This document shows, in pieces, positions 34,841 through 42,673 of a DNA stretch of 64,000 nucleotides. Every line of letters starts with the position of its first letter. Position 1 is the first letter of the stretch. Source of the DNA: Sulfolobales archaeon. Lineage in GTDB: Archaea; Thermoproteota; Thermoprotei_A; Sulfolobales; AG1. The position numbers and the translations under genes are program-made. The stretch spans positions 21,010 to 85,009 of the forward strand of contig JAVZPJ010000006.1 in NCBI GenBank assembly GCA_038881635.1, read 5' to 3'. Below the pieces are notes generated by a model that worked only from the letters and a program-made list of their open reading frames with translations, was not told the origin of the DNA and made no database searches.

Positions 34841-34924
34841 CGCCGGGGGCGGGATTCGAACCCGCGCGGGGTTTCCCCCACTGGCTCTCCAGGCCAGCCC
34901 CTTAGACCGCTCGGGCACCCCGGC
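34841..34924 (-). tRNA. tRNA-Ser (GGA)
   Basis: Class II tRNA: acceptor GCCGGGG/CCCCGGC, anticodon arm CTGGC-CTGGAGA-GCCAG with anticodon GGA at plus 34888-34890, long variable arm TGGGGGAAACCCCGC, T arm GCGGG-TTCGAAT-CCCGC, discriminator G. No intron. It borders the repeat cluster at 35.0-35.4 kb. Confidence 0.95.
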
Positions 34925-35042
34925 CCAATTGAGAGATAGTGTCACAGGATATATATTTTTCCTAGAGAAGAGGGTGAGAAGCTCACCACCTAGGAGACAT
35001 CTCATCACTCTACTTTGCTACAAAGAGCTAGATGAACTGCGG

Positions 35043-35166
35043 GCAACTGCTGGGAACGAGCTCTCGTAGGCAGGGCTGGGAAGAAAAAGCCTTTGAGAGG
35101 TAGATAGCTGGAAGGTTGAACACAAAAAGCATTAAAAACCTATGATCAGCCATCTATCGAGAAACT
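35043..35166 (+). repeat. Degenerate repeat, copy B, with palindromic core
   Basis: Counterpart of the repeat at 27131-27254. Arms GGTAGATAGCTG (35099-35110) and CAGCCATCTATC (35147-35158) enclose 36 bases whose orientation is opposite, relative to the shared outer flank, to that in copy A. The outer flank can be read ATAGNELS before a stop. Confidence 0.75.
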
Positions 35167-35223
35167 GTGTCAATGTCGTGTTCTGAGAGTGGTTGCCCGT
35201 GTTATTTGTTTGGGTTTGTTCAG

Positions 35224-35401
35224 GTGTTTTAGATTATCTTGGGTATTATCAGCACGGGCTTCTCCCTCAGCACCTGCTCACCATTCGCAGGATCATCGAG
35301 AGCTATATCAGCAGGCATCACGGAGCCTACCTCGAGATACATATCTTCAGGAACCTATAGCAGCTAAAACAGCTTAAAAACTTCTACAGAAGACACAGTC
35401 T
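35224..35401 (+). repeat. 178-base perfect inverted repeat, copy R2
   Basis: Perfect inverted partner of 29912-30089. The pair brackets 5.1 kb with the permease, tRNA-Pro, ITP pyrophosphatase, PLD, CPBP and tRNA-Ser genes. Confidence 0.85.
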
Positions 35402-35512
35402 TTATTCAGACGATGAATGCGGTATAGTAAGGTTTATAATTTATATATTGATTTAATAGATCGGGTGGTTTAGTCGAGAATCTTCTATATTTATATTTTA
35501 GCTGTTATCTTT

Positions 35513-37177
35513 GTGGTTCTGTTTTTTTCTCTAGCTACTCTCAACACTGTTTCGAGGACTTATGATAGTTGGGCTAGTTATAGGAATCCCTATATCGATG
35601 TGCTACAGAGGGTTGAGCCTGTTAATATTTCTGGAGAGCCTGTGGCCAGGCATATAGTATTTATCTTATTTGACGGTTTAAGTGTTGATAATCTTGAGAG
35701 TTTAATTAGAGAGTACGATAGCTTAAGAGAGCTCATATCTATGGGAGCCTTCTATCCTCATGGTCTAGCTAATACACCCACATACTCTACCCCTGGGAGA
35801 GCATCTATACTTACAGGCTCTCCTCCAGAGGTTAATGGTGTAATCTCTAACTTCTATAACGGGTCTCTGCAGGTTGACAGTATCGCTAGAGTAGCTAAGG
35901 ATGCTGGGTTTAAGATCTTATGTTCCGGTGATGAATCTATAGAGATGCTATTATCAGGCATCATTGACGAATGCTCAAGAGTTAATATAGGAGGAGGTCA
36001 TGGAGCTATAGCTTTATCTGAGGGCTTAAGGCTTTTTAATAAATACTCAGATGCAGGATATAGGGTTTTCCTCTGGATCGGCATTAGCGACATCGATGAG
36101 ATAGGTCATCTTAGTACTGGTAGTAGGAGCTCAGAATATAATGCCACCATAGTTAATATTGCTAGACTCACCCTCAACTTCATAGAATCTATAGCCGGTA
36201 AGAATGTCTTAATAGTCATATTAAACGATCATGGCTTTAAAAAAGTAGGACATCACGGAGGTTCAGAGCCTGAGGTTAGGAGGGTTTTCACATTATTTAT
36301 AGGACCTAAGGTTAAGCCGGGAGTATATAATATCAGCTTTACCCATAACGATATAGCTCCTACAATAGCTATGCTCATGGGCTTGAGAATACCTACGCTA
36401 TCTATGGGTAGAGTCTTATCCGAAGGCTTCGATATTTCTACCGATAGAGTTGAGGCGTATGCTAAAGCCTCTAGAGAGCAAGCTTTTAGAGTTGTAGCCG
36501 CTATGGGAGGAGCTATGGGTGTGGAAATCAGCTCTGCAGCTGATCCTCTAGACTCGTATCTGCTAATCACTAGCAAGCTATACAGTGAGGGTATGATCAT
36601 GAGACTGGTCCTAGTCTTGTTCCTAGCAGCTATAGCATTAGCAGGCTTATACATGTCTCTAAGAGCACGCATCTTCAGCCCTAGAAGGCTTCTAATACTC
36701 ACAGTCTCTGGACTCACAGTCTATGAGGCTGTATATTGGCTGGTATACTTGATAGTTGGAGGACCTACAAGCCTCTCCGATACACTTTCGCTAAGAGATC
36801 TCCTAGATAAGATTATGGTTTCGGTGATGCTGAGCAGCGCTTTTCTAGGAGTTGTCCTAGGTTTTGTAGAGCTAACCCCATTTAGAGTTGGAATCATAAA
36901 GATTCTAATACCTACACTCACAGTACCAGCTCTAGCACTGTTTTTAAGTCTCATATATGCTTCTCCCTTCTATATAAGCTACGGTTCTACTGTAAGGTTT
37001 CCTCCACCAGATTGGAGTAGTGGGTTTATGTTCTTTGTATATCTAATGAAGGCTTCATCTACGGGGCTGGTAGGATTGCCTCTAGCACTGGTAATTGTGA
37101 TAATATTCTCTATTATAGGCTTTTACATACACAGGTCACTTGAGAGACTTGAGAGAGCTGGGAAGAGTGGAGCCTAA
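35513..37177 (+). CDS. Membrane-bound alkaline-phosphatase-superfamily phosphodiesterase
   Basis: About 554 residues. N-terminal TM, then an extracytoplasmic type I phosphodiesterase/sulfatase-like domain: FILFDGLS near 49 (metal Asp), NTPTYSTPGRASILTG near 88 (Thr nucleophile region), ISDIDEIGH near 200, LNDHGF..GHHGG near 240 and FTHNDIAPT near 280. From about 365 come five TM helices. It should cleave phosphoesters or diesters at the outer face. GTG 35513 is the first canonical start, yet the hydrophobic helix continues in frame back to 35474 with no start codon, so the true N-terminus is unsettled. First gene of a five-gene operon; its end overlaps the next. Confidence 0.78.
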   Translation: MVLFFSLATLNTVSRTYDSWASYRNPYIDVLQRVEPVNISGEPVARHIVFILFDGLSVDNLESLIREYDSLRELISMGAFYPHGLANTPTYSTPGRASILTGSPPEVNGVISNFYNGSLQVDSIARVAKDAGFKILCSGDESIEMLLSGIIDECSRVNIGGGHGAIALSEGLRLFNKYSDAGYRVFLWIGISDIDEIGHLSTGSRSSEYNATIVNIARLTLNFIESIAGKNVLIVILNDHGFKKVGHHGGSEPEVRRVFTLFIGPKVKPGVYNISFTHNDIAPTIAMLMGLRIPTLSMGRVLSEGFDISTDRVEAYAKASREQAFRVVAAMGGAMGVEISSAADPLDSYLLITSKLYSEGMIMRLVLVLFLAAIALAGLYMSLRARIFSPRRLLILTVSGLTVYEAVYWLVYLIVGGPTSLSDTLSLRDLLDKIMVSVMLSSAFLGVVLGFVELTPFRVGIIKILIPTLTVPALALFLSLIYASPFYISYGSTVRFPPPDWSSGFMFFVYLMKASSTGLVGLPLALVIVIIFSIIGFYIHRSLERLERAGKSGA

Positions 37178-38603
37178 GATCTATGATGTCGCGATTATAG
37201 GAGCTGGGGTTATAGGCTTACTAGTAGCTTACGAGCTATCAAAATTCGATCTATCAATAGTCTTAGTCGAGAAAGAAGCCGAGGCTGGGTTTGGAGTCTC
37301 TAAGGGTCATGCAGGAGTTATACATGTGATTCAGCCTCCATTCAACTCTCTTAAGAGTGTCTTAGCCCTCTATGGTAATAGACTCTATGATAAGATCTCG
37401 AGAGAGCTTAAGGTAGGCATGATCAGACTTCCAGCGCTTCTAGTGGCTAGGTCTAGGGCTCAGCTAGCACTCATACCCGTAATATACTCTATTCTAAAGC
37501 TTGTGTATGGGGTTAGAGGCTTTAAAGTCTCTATAGTTGCAGGGAAGAAGCTGAGGCTGATAGAGCCTAATGTTGTGGGCTATGCTGCGATCATGGTTGA
37601 AGGCTATGGTGTTATAGACTCTTTCGAGCTTGTATACAGGCTTCTCGATGAGTGCAGAGCTAGAGGCGTAGATCTCCTGTTCAATACCGAAGCTAGAGGG
37701 TTTAGATTTGAAGGCGACGATATCATAGTTATTGAGACCTCAAGAGGCTCTATTAAGGCTAGGTATGTTGTGAACTCTACAGGCTTAAACTCTGATATCC
37801 TAGCATCTAAGACCGGAGAGTCTGAGAGGATCGAGCCATTTCTCGGTGTTATGCTTGTATTTGATAAGCTACAGGTTAGAAGCATAGTAACCCCCCTGCC
37901 ATCGCTAAAACCTACTAGGACTAAGGGTGGAGGCGTGATACCTACAGTATGGGGTAACACTATCTGGGGTCCGAGCTTCACTCCAATAATTTCACGTGAG
38001 AATAGAGAAGTTAGAGCTGAGGATGTTCTATATGTAATTAGAAAGTTTAAGAGGCTGGTAAGGGTTAAGGGAAGGCTTATTAAAGTATACTCTGGCATTA
38101 GACCCTCAGCGGTAAGTGGAGACTTTTCCATAAGCTATTCTCCACTAACAAAAAGAATCATTAATCTAGTAGGCATAGAATCTCCAGGACTTACAGCAGC
38201 CCCCGCTATAGCTCTCATAGTGTCTAAGATGCTTCGAGATGCTGGACTGAAGCTTATGGCTACTAAGAAAGTGCTTCATAGAACTGAGCCGACTCTAAGT
38301 ACCAGAGTTAAGCTAGCTCTAGATCCCTCAAACATATCAGGCTATGATGGAGTCATTATATGCCCTTGTATGAAGGTTAGCCTAGCAGATGTTACTGAGG
38401 CTATAAGAAGAGGAGCATCAACATTGGATGGGATCATGTTCAGGACGAAGCTGGGAATGGGATCATGTCAAGGATTACACTGCGTAGGTAGAGCTATAAC
38501 TATACTCCAGAAGCTGACCGGAGCGAGCCCGAGAAGTCTTACCAAGAACACCAGCGGATCATGGTTGGTCGAGGAGCTCAGGGTAGATGAAATTGAAAAG
38601 TAG
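37167..38603 (+). CDS. FAD-dependent glycerol-3-phosphate dehydrogenase, GlpA-like with [2Fe-2S] tail
   Basis: 478 residues. DAO-type FAD domain: DVAIIGAGVIGLLVAYELS near 8-26, LVEKE, and GFGVSKGHAGVIH near 43, the GlpA/GlpD flavin loop. The C-terminal BFD-like domain carries VIICPCMKVS (CxC, about 397) and GSCQGLHC (Cx4C, about 433), a [2Fe-2S] site found in anaerobic GlpA. It should oxidise glycerol phosphate to DHAP, passing electrons to the quinone pool or to its partner. GTG 37167 overlaps the phosphodiesterase stop by 11 bases. Codons here include more AGG and GGC than the surrounding chromosome. Confidence 0.8.
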   Translation: MEPKIYDVAIIGAGVIGLLVAYELSKFDLSIVLVEKEAEAGFGVSKGHAGVIHVIQPPFNSLKSVLALYGNRLYDKISRELKVGMIRLPALLVARSRAQLALIPVIYSILKLVYGVRGFKVSIVAGKKLRLIEPNVVGYAAIMVEGYGVIDSFELVYRLLDECRARGVDLLFNTEARGFRFEGDDIIVIETSRGSIKARYVVNSTGLNSDILASKTGESERIEPFLGVMLVFDKLQVRSIVTPLPSLKPTRTKGGGVIPTVWGNTIWGPSFTPIISRENREVRAEDVLYVIRKFKRLVRVKGRLIKVYSGIRPSAVSGDFSISYSPLTKRIINLVGIESPGLTAAPAIALIVSKMLRDAGLKLMATKKVLHRTEPTLSTRVKLALDPSNISGYDGVIICPCMKVSLADVTEAIRRGASTLDGIMFRTKLGMGSCQGLHCVGRAITILQKLTGASPRSLTKNTSGSWLVEELRVDEIEK

Positions 38604-39540
38604 AGAGCCAGAGTTTCACATAATAGGAGCCGGGCTTTCAGGACTTTCTCTAGCTAGACATCTTATGGATAGAGGGTTTAATGTTAGGGTTTCAGAGACG
38701 AGAGATAGAATTGGAGGTATATCGGTCTTAGACTCCGAGGTTATAGGCCTCATCGAGAAGATAGGCTCGGAGGTTGATGTAAGTCTCCAAGCTACAGCTA
38801 TTAGGCTGGGGGGTTCAACTGCTATAGTATCTAGCAGAGGTGTTGAGACTGTATCTAGAGGGGTGGTAGCTACAGGGTTTAGAACTGCTACCCCCATAGA
38901 GCTGGGTATTGTCGGGGAGAGACCTTCAGGCATATACCCGTTCCATGTAGCATTAGACCTCATAATTTCAGGTCTTTCCCCGGGGAGGATCATAGCAGTC
39001 TATGGAGTTAATAGGTATAGCATGCTAATGGCTGAGAAGCTTTCAGAATATGGTAGAAAAGTCTATATTATAGACCCAAGCTCTACTGAAAAGATAATAA
39101 CAAGAAATCTAGAGGTTGTGAGGGGTAAGGTCAGAGTATTAAAAGGGCCTCATAGACTATCAGAGATTAAACTTGATAGAGGCGTGCTAAAAGCTGACAC
39201 CCTGATAATATCTATATTTAAGCCTTGGAATCCGTTTACAGAACTCCTTCCAGTAGGGCATGCAGTGCTTGAGGTCTATAACCCTAAAGCCTTATTAGAG
39301 GCTAGTAGGCTTCTAGCGGTAAATCTAGGCTGCGAGGATCACACATATAGAAGAGTTAAGGCTGAAGGAGGCGTCCAAGTATTCCCAGAAACTCTTACAC
39401 CATGTCTTAGAGAGCTGCTGGTGATCAAGTCAGGAGGCGGGAGAATCGAGGTTAACGGTAAAATCTATAGCATAAGTGGAGAGTATTCGATAGTTAGAAT
39501 ATCTGAAGACTCTGGAGATCTAAGGGTGAGAGTGCTGTGA
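38587..39540 (+). CDS. FAD/NAD-dependent oxidoreductase subunit, GlpB/HcnA-B-like
   Basis: 317 residues. N-terminal dinucleotide fold FHIIGAGLSGLSLARHL near 10-26, a second Rossmann segment IIAVYGVNRYSMLMAEKL near 138, and a pyridine-nucleotide oxidoreductase arrangement reduced in size, lacking the CxxC redox pair. Its position after a GlpA-like protein suggests the GlpB-equivalent electron-transfer subunit. ATG start overlapping the preceding gene by 17 bases and overlapped by the kinase by 4. Confidence 0.65.
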   Translation: MKLKSREPEFHIIGAGLSGLSLARHLMDRGFNVRVSETRDRIGGISVLDSEVIGLIEKIGSEVDVSLQATAIRLGGSTAIVSSRGVETVSRGVVATGFRTATPIELGIVGERPSGIYPFHVALDLIISGLSPGRIIAVYGVNRYSMLMAEKLSEYGRKVYIIDPSSTEKIITRNLEVVRGKVRVLKGPHRLSEIKLDRGVLKADTLIISIFKPWNPFTELLPVGHAVLEVYNPKALLEASRLLAVNLGCEDHTYRRVKAEGGVQVFPETLTPCLRELLVIKSGGGRIEVNGKIYSISGEYSIVRISEDSGDLRVRVL

Positions 39541-40943
39541 AGTATGGGGTAGTTGATATCGGAGGTACAGGGGTTAAGATCAGTGTCTATAATGATGAAT
39601 TTAGGAGAGTAGATCATACAAAGATAAGAATCCCAATAAAAACAGCTTCAGGAGATTCTATAGAGCATGATGCTATGAGAATTAGAGAGGCTTTATTCCA
39701 CGGCTTTAGGTGGCTTAGAGAGCGTGAGGTCAGACTTGCTGGCATAGCCACCTACAGGGCTTCAATACTGGCATGGGATCGAGAGGGAAATCCTCTAACT
39801 AATATTATCACATGGATGGACAGGAGAAGTAAGAGTATAATATTAAAACCATTATATAGGATGCTCAGGCATGTACCTCTCCTAAATAGGATACTCAGAG
39901 CTGACAGCCCAGCGGTTAGGATAAGATGGCTCCTAGACTCAAATCCTGATATTAGAATGAGAGTTGAGAGGGGAGAGGCTTATGTGGGGACTTTAAGCTC
40001 ATACATAGCATACTTATTGTCATCAAGGTATATTAATGACGCTTCAAACGAGGCTCTCACGGGCCTAATAAACCCTAGGAGGTTTAAGAGGTTATGGCTA
40101 GTCTATGATGTGTTAGGAATACCTAGGTCTATTGATCCTGAGATTATAGATAATATTAGCTATATAGGCTCGGCTGAGGATGTAGATGTGGGTGTTCTCA
40201 TAGCAGATCAGCAGGCTTCTATAATAGGATCCTCATGTCTTACCACGGAATGCCTTAAAATTACAGGGGGTACAGGGATCTTTGTTGACGCCGTTACCAG
40301 AGATCTCATCATGCCGGGAAAGGCTCTCATACCCCTGGTTGTCTATAGGTTTAGAGGGGAGACTCTCTATGCTATAGAGGGCTTCACTCCCTCAGGAGGA
40401 TCTATTATAGAGTGGCTTGTAGGAGTAGGAATTCTAGGTAGTGTCGAGGATCTAGATAGGGTTATAGATGAGGCTAGAAACAGTGTTGTTTTCATACCAT
40501 CACTCTCAGCACTAGACTACCCTAGTAGGAGAGGTGAAGCTACAGGCCTCATCTACAAACTCTCACACGATACCTCACGAAGTGATATTGTTAGAGGAGC
40601 TCTCGAAGGTATTATCCTAGTAGTGGCAAGCATCATTGATTCTGTGGAGAGAGCTGCTGGGAGGAGAGAGATAATAAGAGCTGATGGAGGGTTAAGTAAC
40701 AGTATCTCGTATTTAAAGCTTCTAGCATCAGTATGCAACCGTAGAATAGAGAGGATTAGAGGAGTTGACGGGACTGGGAGAGGAGTAGCACTTCTCCTAG
40801 CGGTATATGACGGGAGGCTTAAAATAAGAGATTTAGAGAAGTTAAGTGATATAGACTATGTAGCTGAGCCTGGATATCTAGATTTAAAGATTGATACTAG
40901 TATGTGGAGGGAGGCTCTGGGTTGGGGTTCGAGGACTTCCTAA
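39537..40943 (+). CDS. FGGY-family carbohydrate kinase, glycerol-kinase-like
   Basis: 468 residues, actin-like ATPase fold. Phosphate 1 motif VVDIGGTGVKISVY near 4-17; ITWMDRRS near 98; IADQQASIIG near 222; ITGGTGIFVD (phosphate 2) near 242; ADGGLSNSISYLKLLASVCN near 382 (FGGY signature 2 region). In an operon with a glycerol-phosphate dehydrogenase, glycerol is the likely substrate, but the sequence alone allows other polyols. GTG start overlapping the previous stop. Confidence 0.75.
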   Translation: MKYGVVDIGGTGVKISVYNDEFRRVDHTKIRIPIKTASGDSIEHDAMRIREALFHGFRWLREREVRLAGIATYRASILAWDREGNPLTNIITWMDRRSKSIILKPLYRMLRHVPLLNRILRADSPAVRIRWLLDSNPDIRMRVERGEAYVGTLSSYIAYLLSSRYINDASNEALTGLINPRRFKRLWLVYDVLGIPRSIDPEIIDNISYIGSAEDVDVGVLIADQQASIIGSSCLTTECLKITGGTGIFVDAVTRDLIMPGKALIPLVVYRFRGETLYAIEGFTPSGGSIIEWLVGVGILGSVEDLDRVIDEARNSVVFIPSLSALDYPSRRGEATGLIYKLSHDTSRSDIVRGALEGIILVVASIIDSVERAAGRREIIRADGGLSNSISYLKLLASVCNRRIERIRGVDGTGRGVALLLAVYDGRLKIRDLEKLSDIDYVAEPGYLDLKIDTSMWREALGWGSRTS

Positions 40944-42301
40944 GAGACGTCACAGGCTCTCTGGGAGATGATATCATCTTAGCCGATATTGATAGGTACT
41001 CGAGAGACTGGTGGCCTCTAGCCATGCTCCTAGATAAGCTTAAAGCTTGGAGTGCTAGACCACTAGCAGTCTTAGCTCCGAGGAGTGTTTATGAGGTCTC
41101 GTATATTGTTAAGAAGGCTGGAGAACATGGTATATGTATCATACCACATGGTGGTGGTTCCAGTGTTACTGGAGCCTCAGCTCCTAGAAGTGAATGTATC
41201 ATCCTAACCTTATCTAGGATGAGTAGGATTCTAGAATTTAACATAGATGATTCAACTGTAACTGTAGAGGCCGGTATCACTCTATCAGAGCTCGAGAACT
41301 GGCTGAACTCTAGAGGTTATACTATTAGACATGTGCCGCAATCATTTCACCTAGCCACTGTTGGAGGCTGCATAGCTACTCTATGCTCTGGCCAGTACAG
41401 CACAGGCTATGGAAGTATAGAGGATATTACCGTGAACCTAGAAGTTGTACTCCCATCAGGTGATATTATATGGACTAGAAGTATTACAACTCCTAGATCA
41501 TCTATGGGTCCTGACTTAAAACACCTATTCATAGGCTCTGAGGGAGCCTATGGTATAGTGACTAAGGCTGTACTCAGAGTCCTTCCAATACCTAGACACA
41601 GGGTTGAGGCATCATTTGAGATCTCAAGCTTTGAGAAGGGGCTTAGCATTGTTAGAGAGTTGATTATTAGAGGTTTAACACCCGCACTAGCAAGATTATC
41701 AGATGATGTTGAGTCTACCATTAGGTTTGGGAGAGGGAAGCCTGTGCTACTGATAGTATACGAGTCTAGCTATGAAGATATACTAGACGTGCTATGGGGT
41801 AGAGCTAGAGAGATTATAGAATCTACTGGTGGAGAATACGTCGGAGACGAGCCCTATAAGAAGTGGCTCTCCTCAAGGTTCAACTACGAGGATGATATAA
41901 AGCTAATAGATTCTATGGGACTATGGTTTGAGACTCTAGACATTGCAGCCACATGGTCTAAACTTCCACAGGTATATAGGAATATCAAGAAAACCCTAGA
42001 AAAAGTTAGTGAGGGTCTTATAGTGATGACTCACGCATCACATTTCTACACTACTGGAGCAGCACTGTACTATACAATACTTTACAAGAGAGATCCAGAT
42101 CTCTACTGGAGCATAGTAGAAGCATTTATGAAAGCTACACTAGAATCTGGAGCAACACTAAGCCATCACCATGGGGTTGGGTTGCTTAAGAGAAGATGGC
42201 TAAAAGTAGATCCCGGTCAATCAATGGTGATACTAAGCAGCATAAAGAAAGCCTTAGATCCTAAGAATATATTAAACTCTAACATAACGGCAGTACAATA
42301 G
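40922..42301 (+). CDS. FAD-linked oxidase, alkyldihydroxyacetonephosphate-synthase-like
   Basis: About 459 residues. FAD_binding_4 domain with PRSVYEVSYIVKKA (about 50), IIPHGGGSSVTG (about 73) and a TVGGCIATLCSGQYSTGYGS block near 146-165; then an FAD-oxidase C domain ending in SHHHGVGLLKRRWL (about 420), the signature of alkyl-DHAP synthases. It also has Tyr residues in the ALYYTILYKRDP region, as that enzyme has. D-lactate/glycolate dehydrogenases share the fold, so an oxidase role is the alternative. TTG 40922 follows a GGGAGG ribosome-binding site by 7 bases; GTG 40904 is possible. Last gene of the operon. Confidence 0.75.
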   Translation: MGFEDFLRDVTGSLGDDIILADIDRYSRDWWPLAMLLDKLKAWSARPLAVLAPRSVYEVSYIVKKAGEHGICIIPHGGGSSVTGASAPRSECIILTLSRMSRILEFNIDDSTVTVEAGITLSELENWLNSRGYTIRHVPQSFHLATVGGCIATLCSGQYSTGYGSIEDITVNLEVVLPSGDIIWTRSITTPRSSMGPDLKHLFIGSEGAYGIVTKAVLRVLPIPRHRVEASFEISSFEKGLSIVRELIIRGLTPALARLSDDVESTIRFGRGKPVLLIVYESSYEDILDVLWGRAREIIESTGGEYVGDEPYKKWLSSRFNYEDDIKLIDSMGLWFETLDIAATWSKLPQVYRNIKKTLEKVSEGLIVMTHASHFYTTGAALYYTILYKRDPDLYWSIVEAFMKATLESGATLSHHHGVGLLKRRWLKVDPGQSMVILSSIKKALDPKNILNSNITAVQ

Positions 42302-42673
42302 CCTAGTAGAGAGAAGCCTCACACTACCCCAGATACATACACATCCCATCTCACAGGGTTCAACCTTTATATGGTTTAACACATATCACCTTCTCCGGAT
42401 CCTAGATGCCATCTATAGAAGATAGATGGGAGATCTAATGATAATACTGTTTGAGTAAATGTGTGTTAGAGTTGAACCTCTTCACAAGAGTAGTGAGGAT
42501 AGAAGATTTGGCGAATACCTCTTCTAATCTTAGCGTGAGGATATATGTGTAGATAATAGATTCTATAAGCATGTGGGAAGAGATCGAGTTCTTTTTTCAA
42601 CAGATCTTTAAACTGTTGCTACCAAGGTTACGTAACCCACTCTTTATTATCTTATAGCTGCTATAGTATCCTG
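42302..42673. other. 372-base intergenic region
   Basis: Separates the glycerol operon from the ABC genes. It contains an AT-rich stretch at about 42640-42655 that may be the promoter for the binding-protein gene. No RNA gene or ORF is supported. Confidence 0.5.

Noticed and set aside
34830..35069. Open frame across tRNA-Ser
   Set aside because: It runs through the tRNA, so it is chance.
35189..35377. 62-residue frame in repeat R2, matched on the other strand at 29936-30139
   Set aside because: Two similar translations come from the 178-base repeat, but the composition is Ser/Gln/Arg-rich without structure; another frame reads better as a relic, so neither is annotated as a gene.
37604..38131. 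175-residue frame antisense to the GlpA-like gene
   Set aside because: Overlaps a fully conserved FAD enzyme; no independent evidence.
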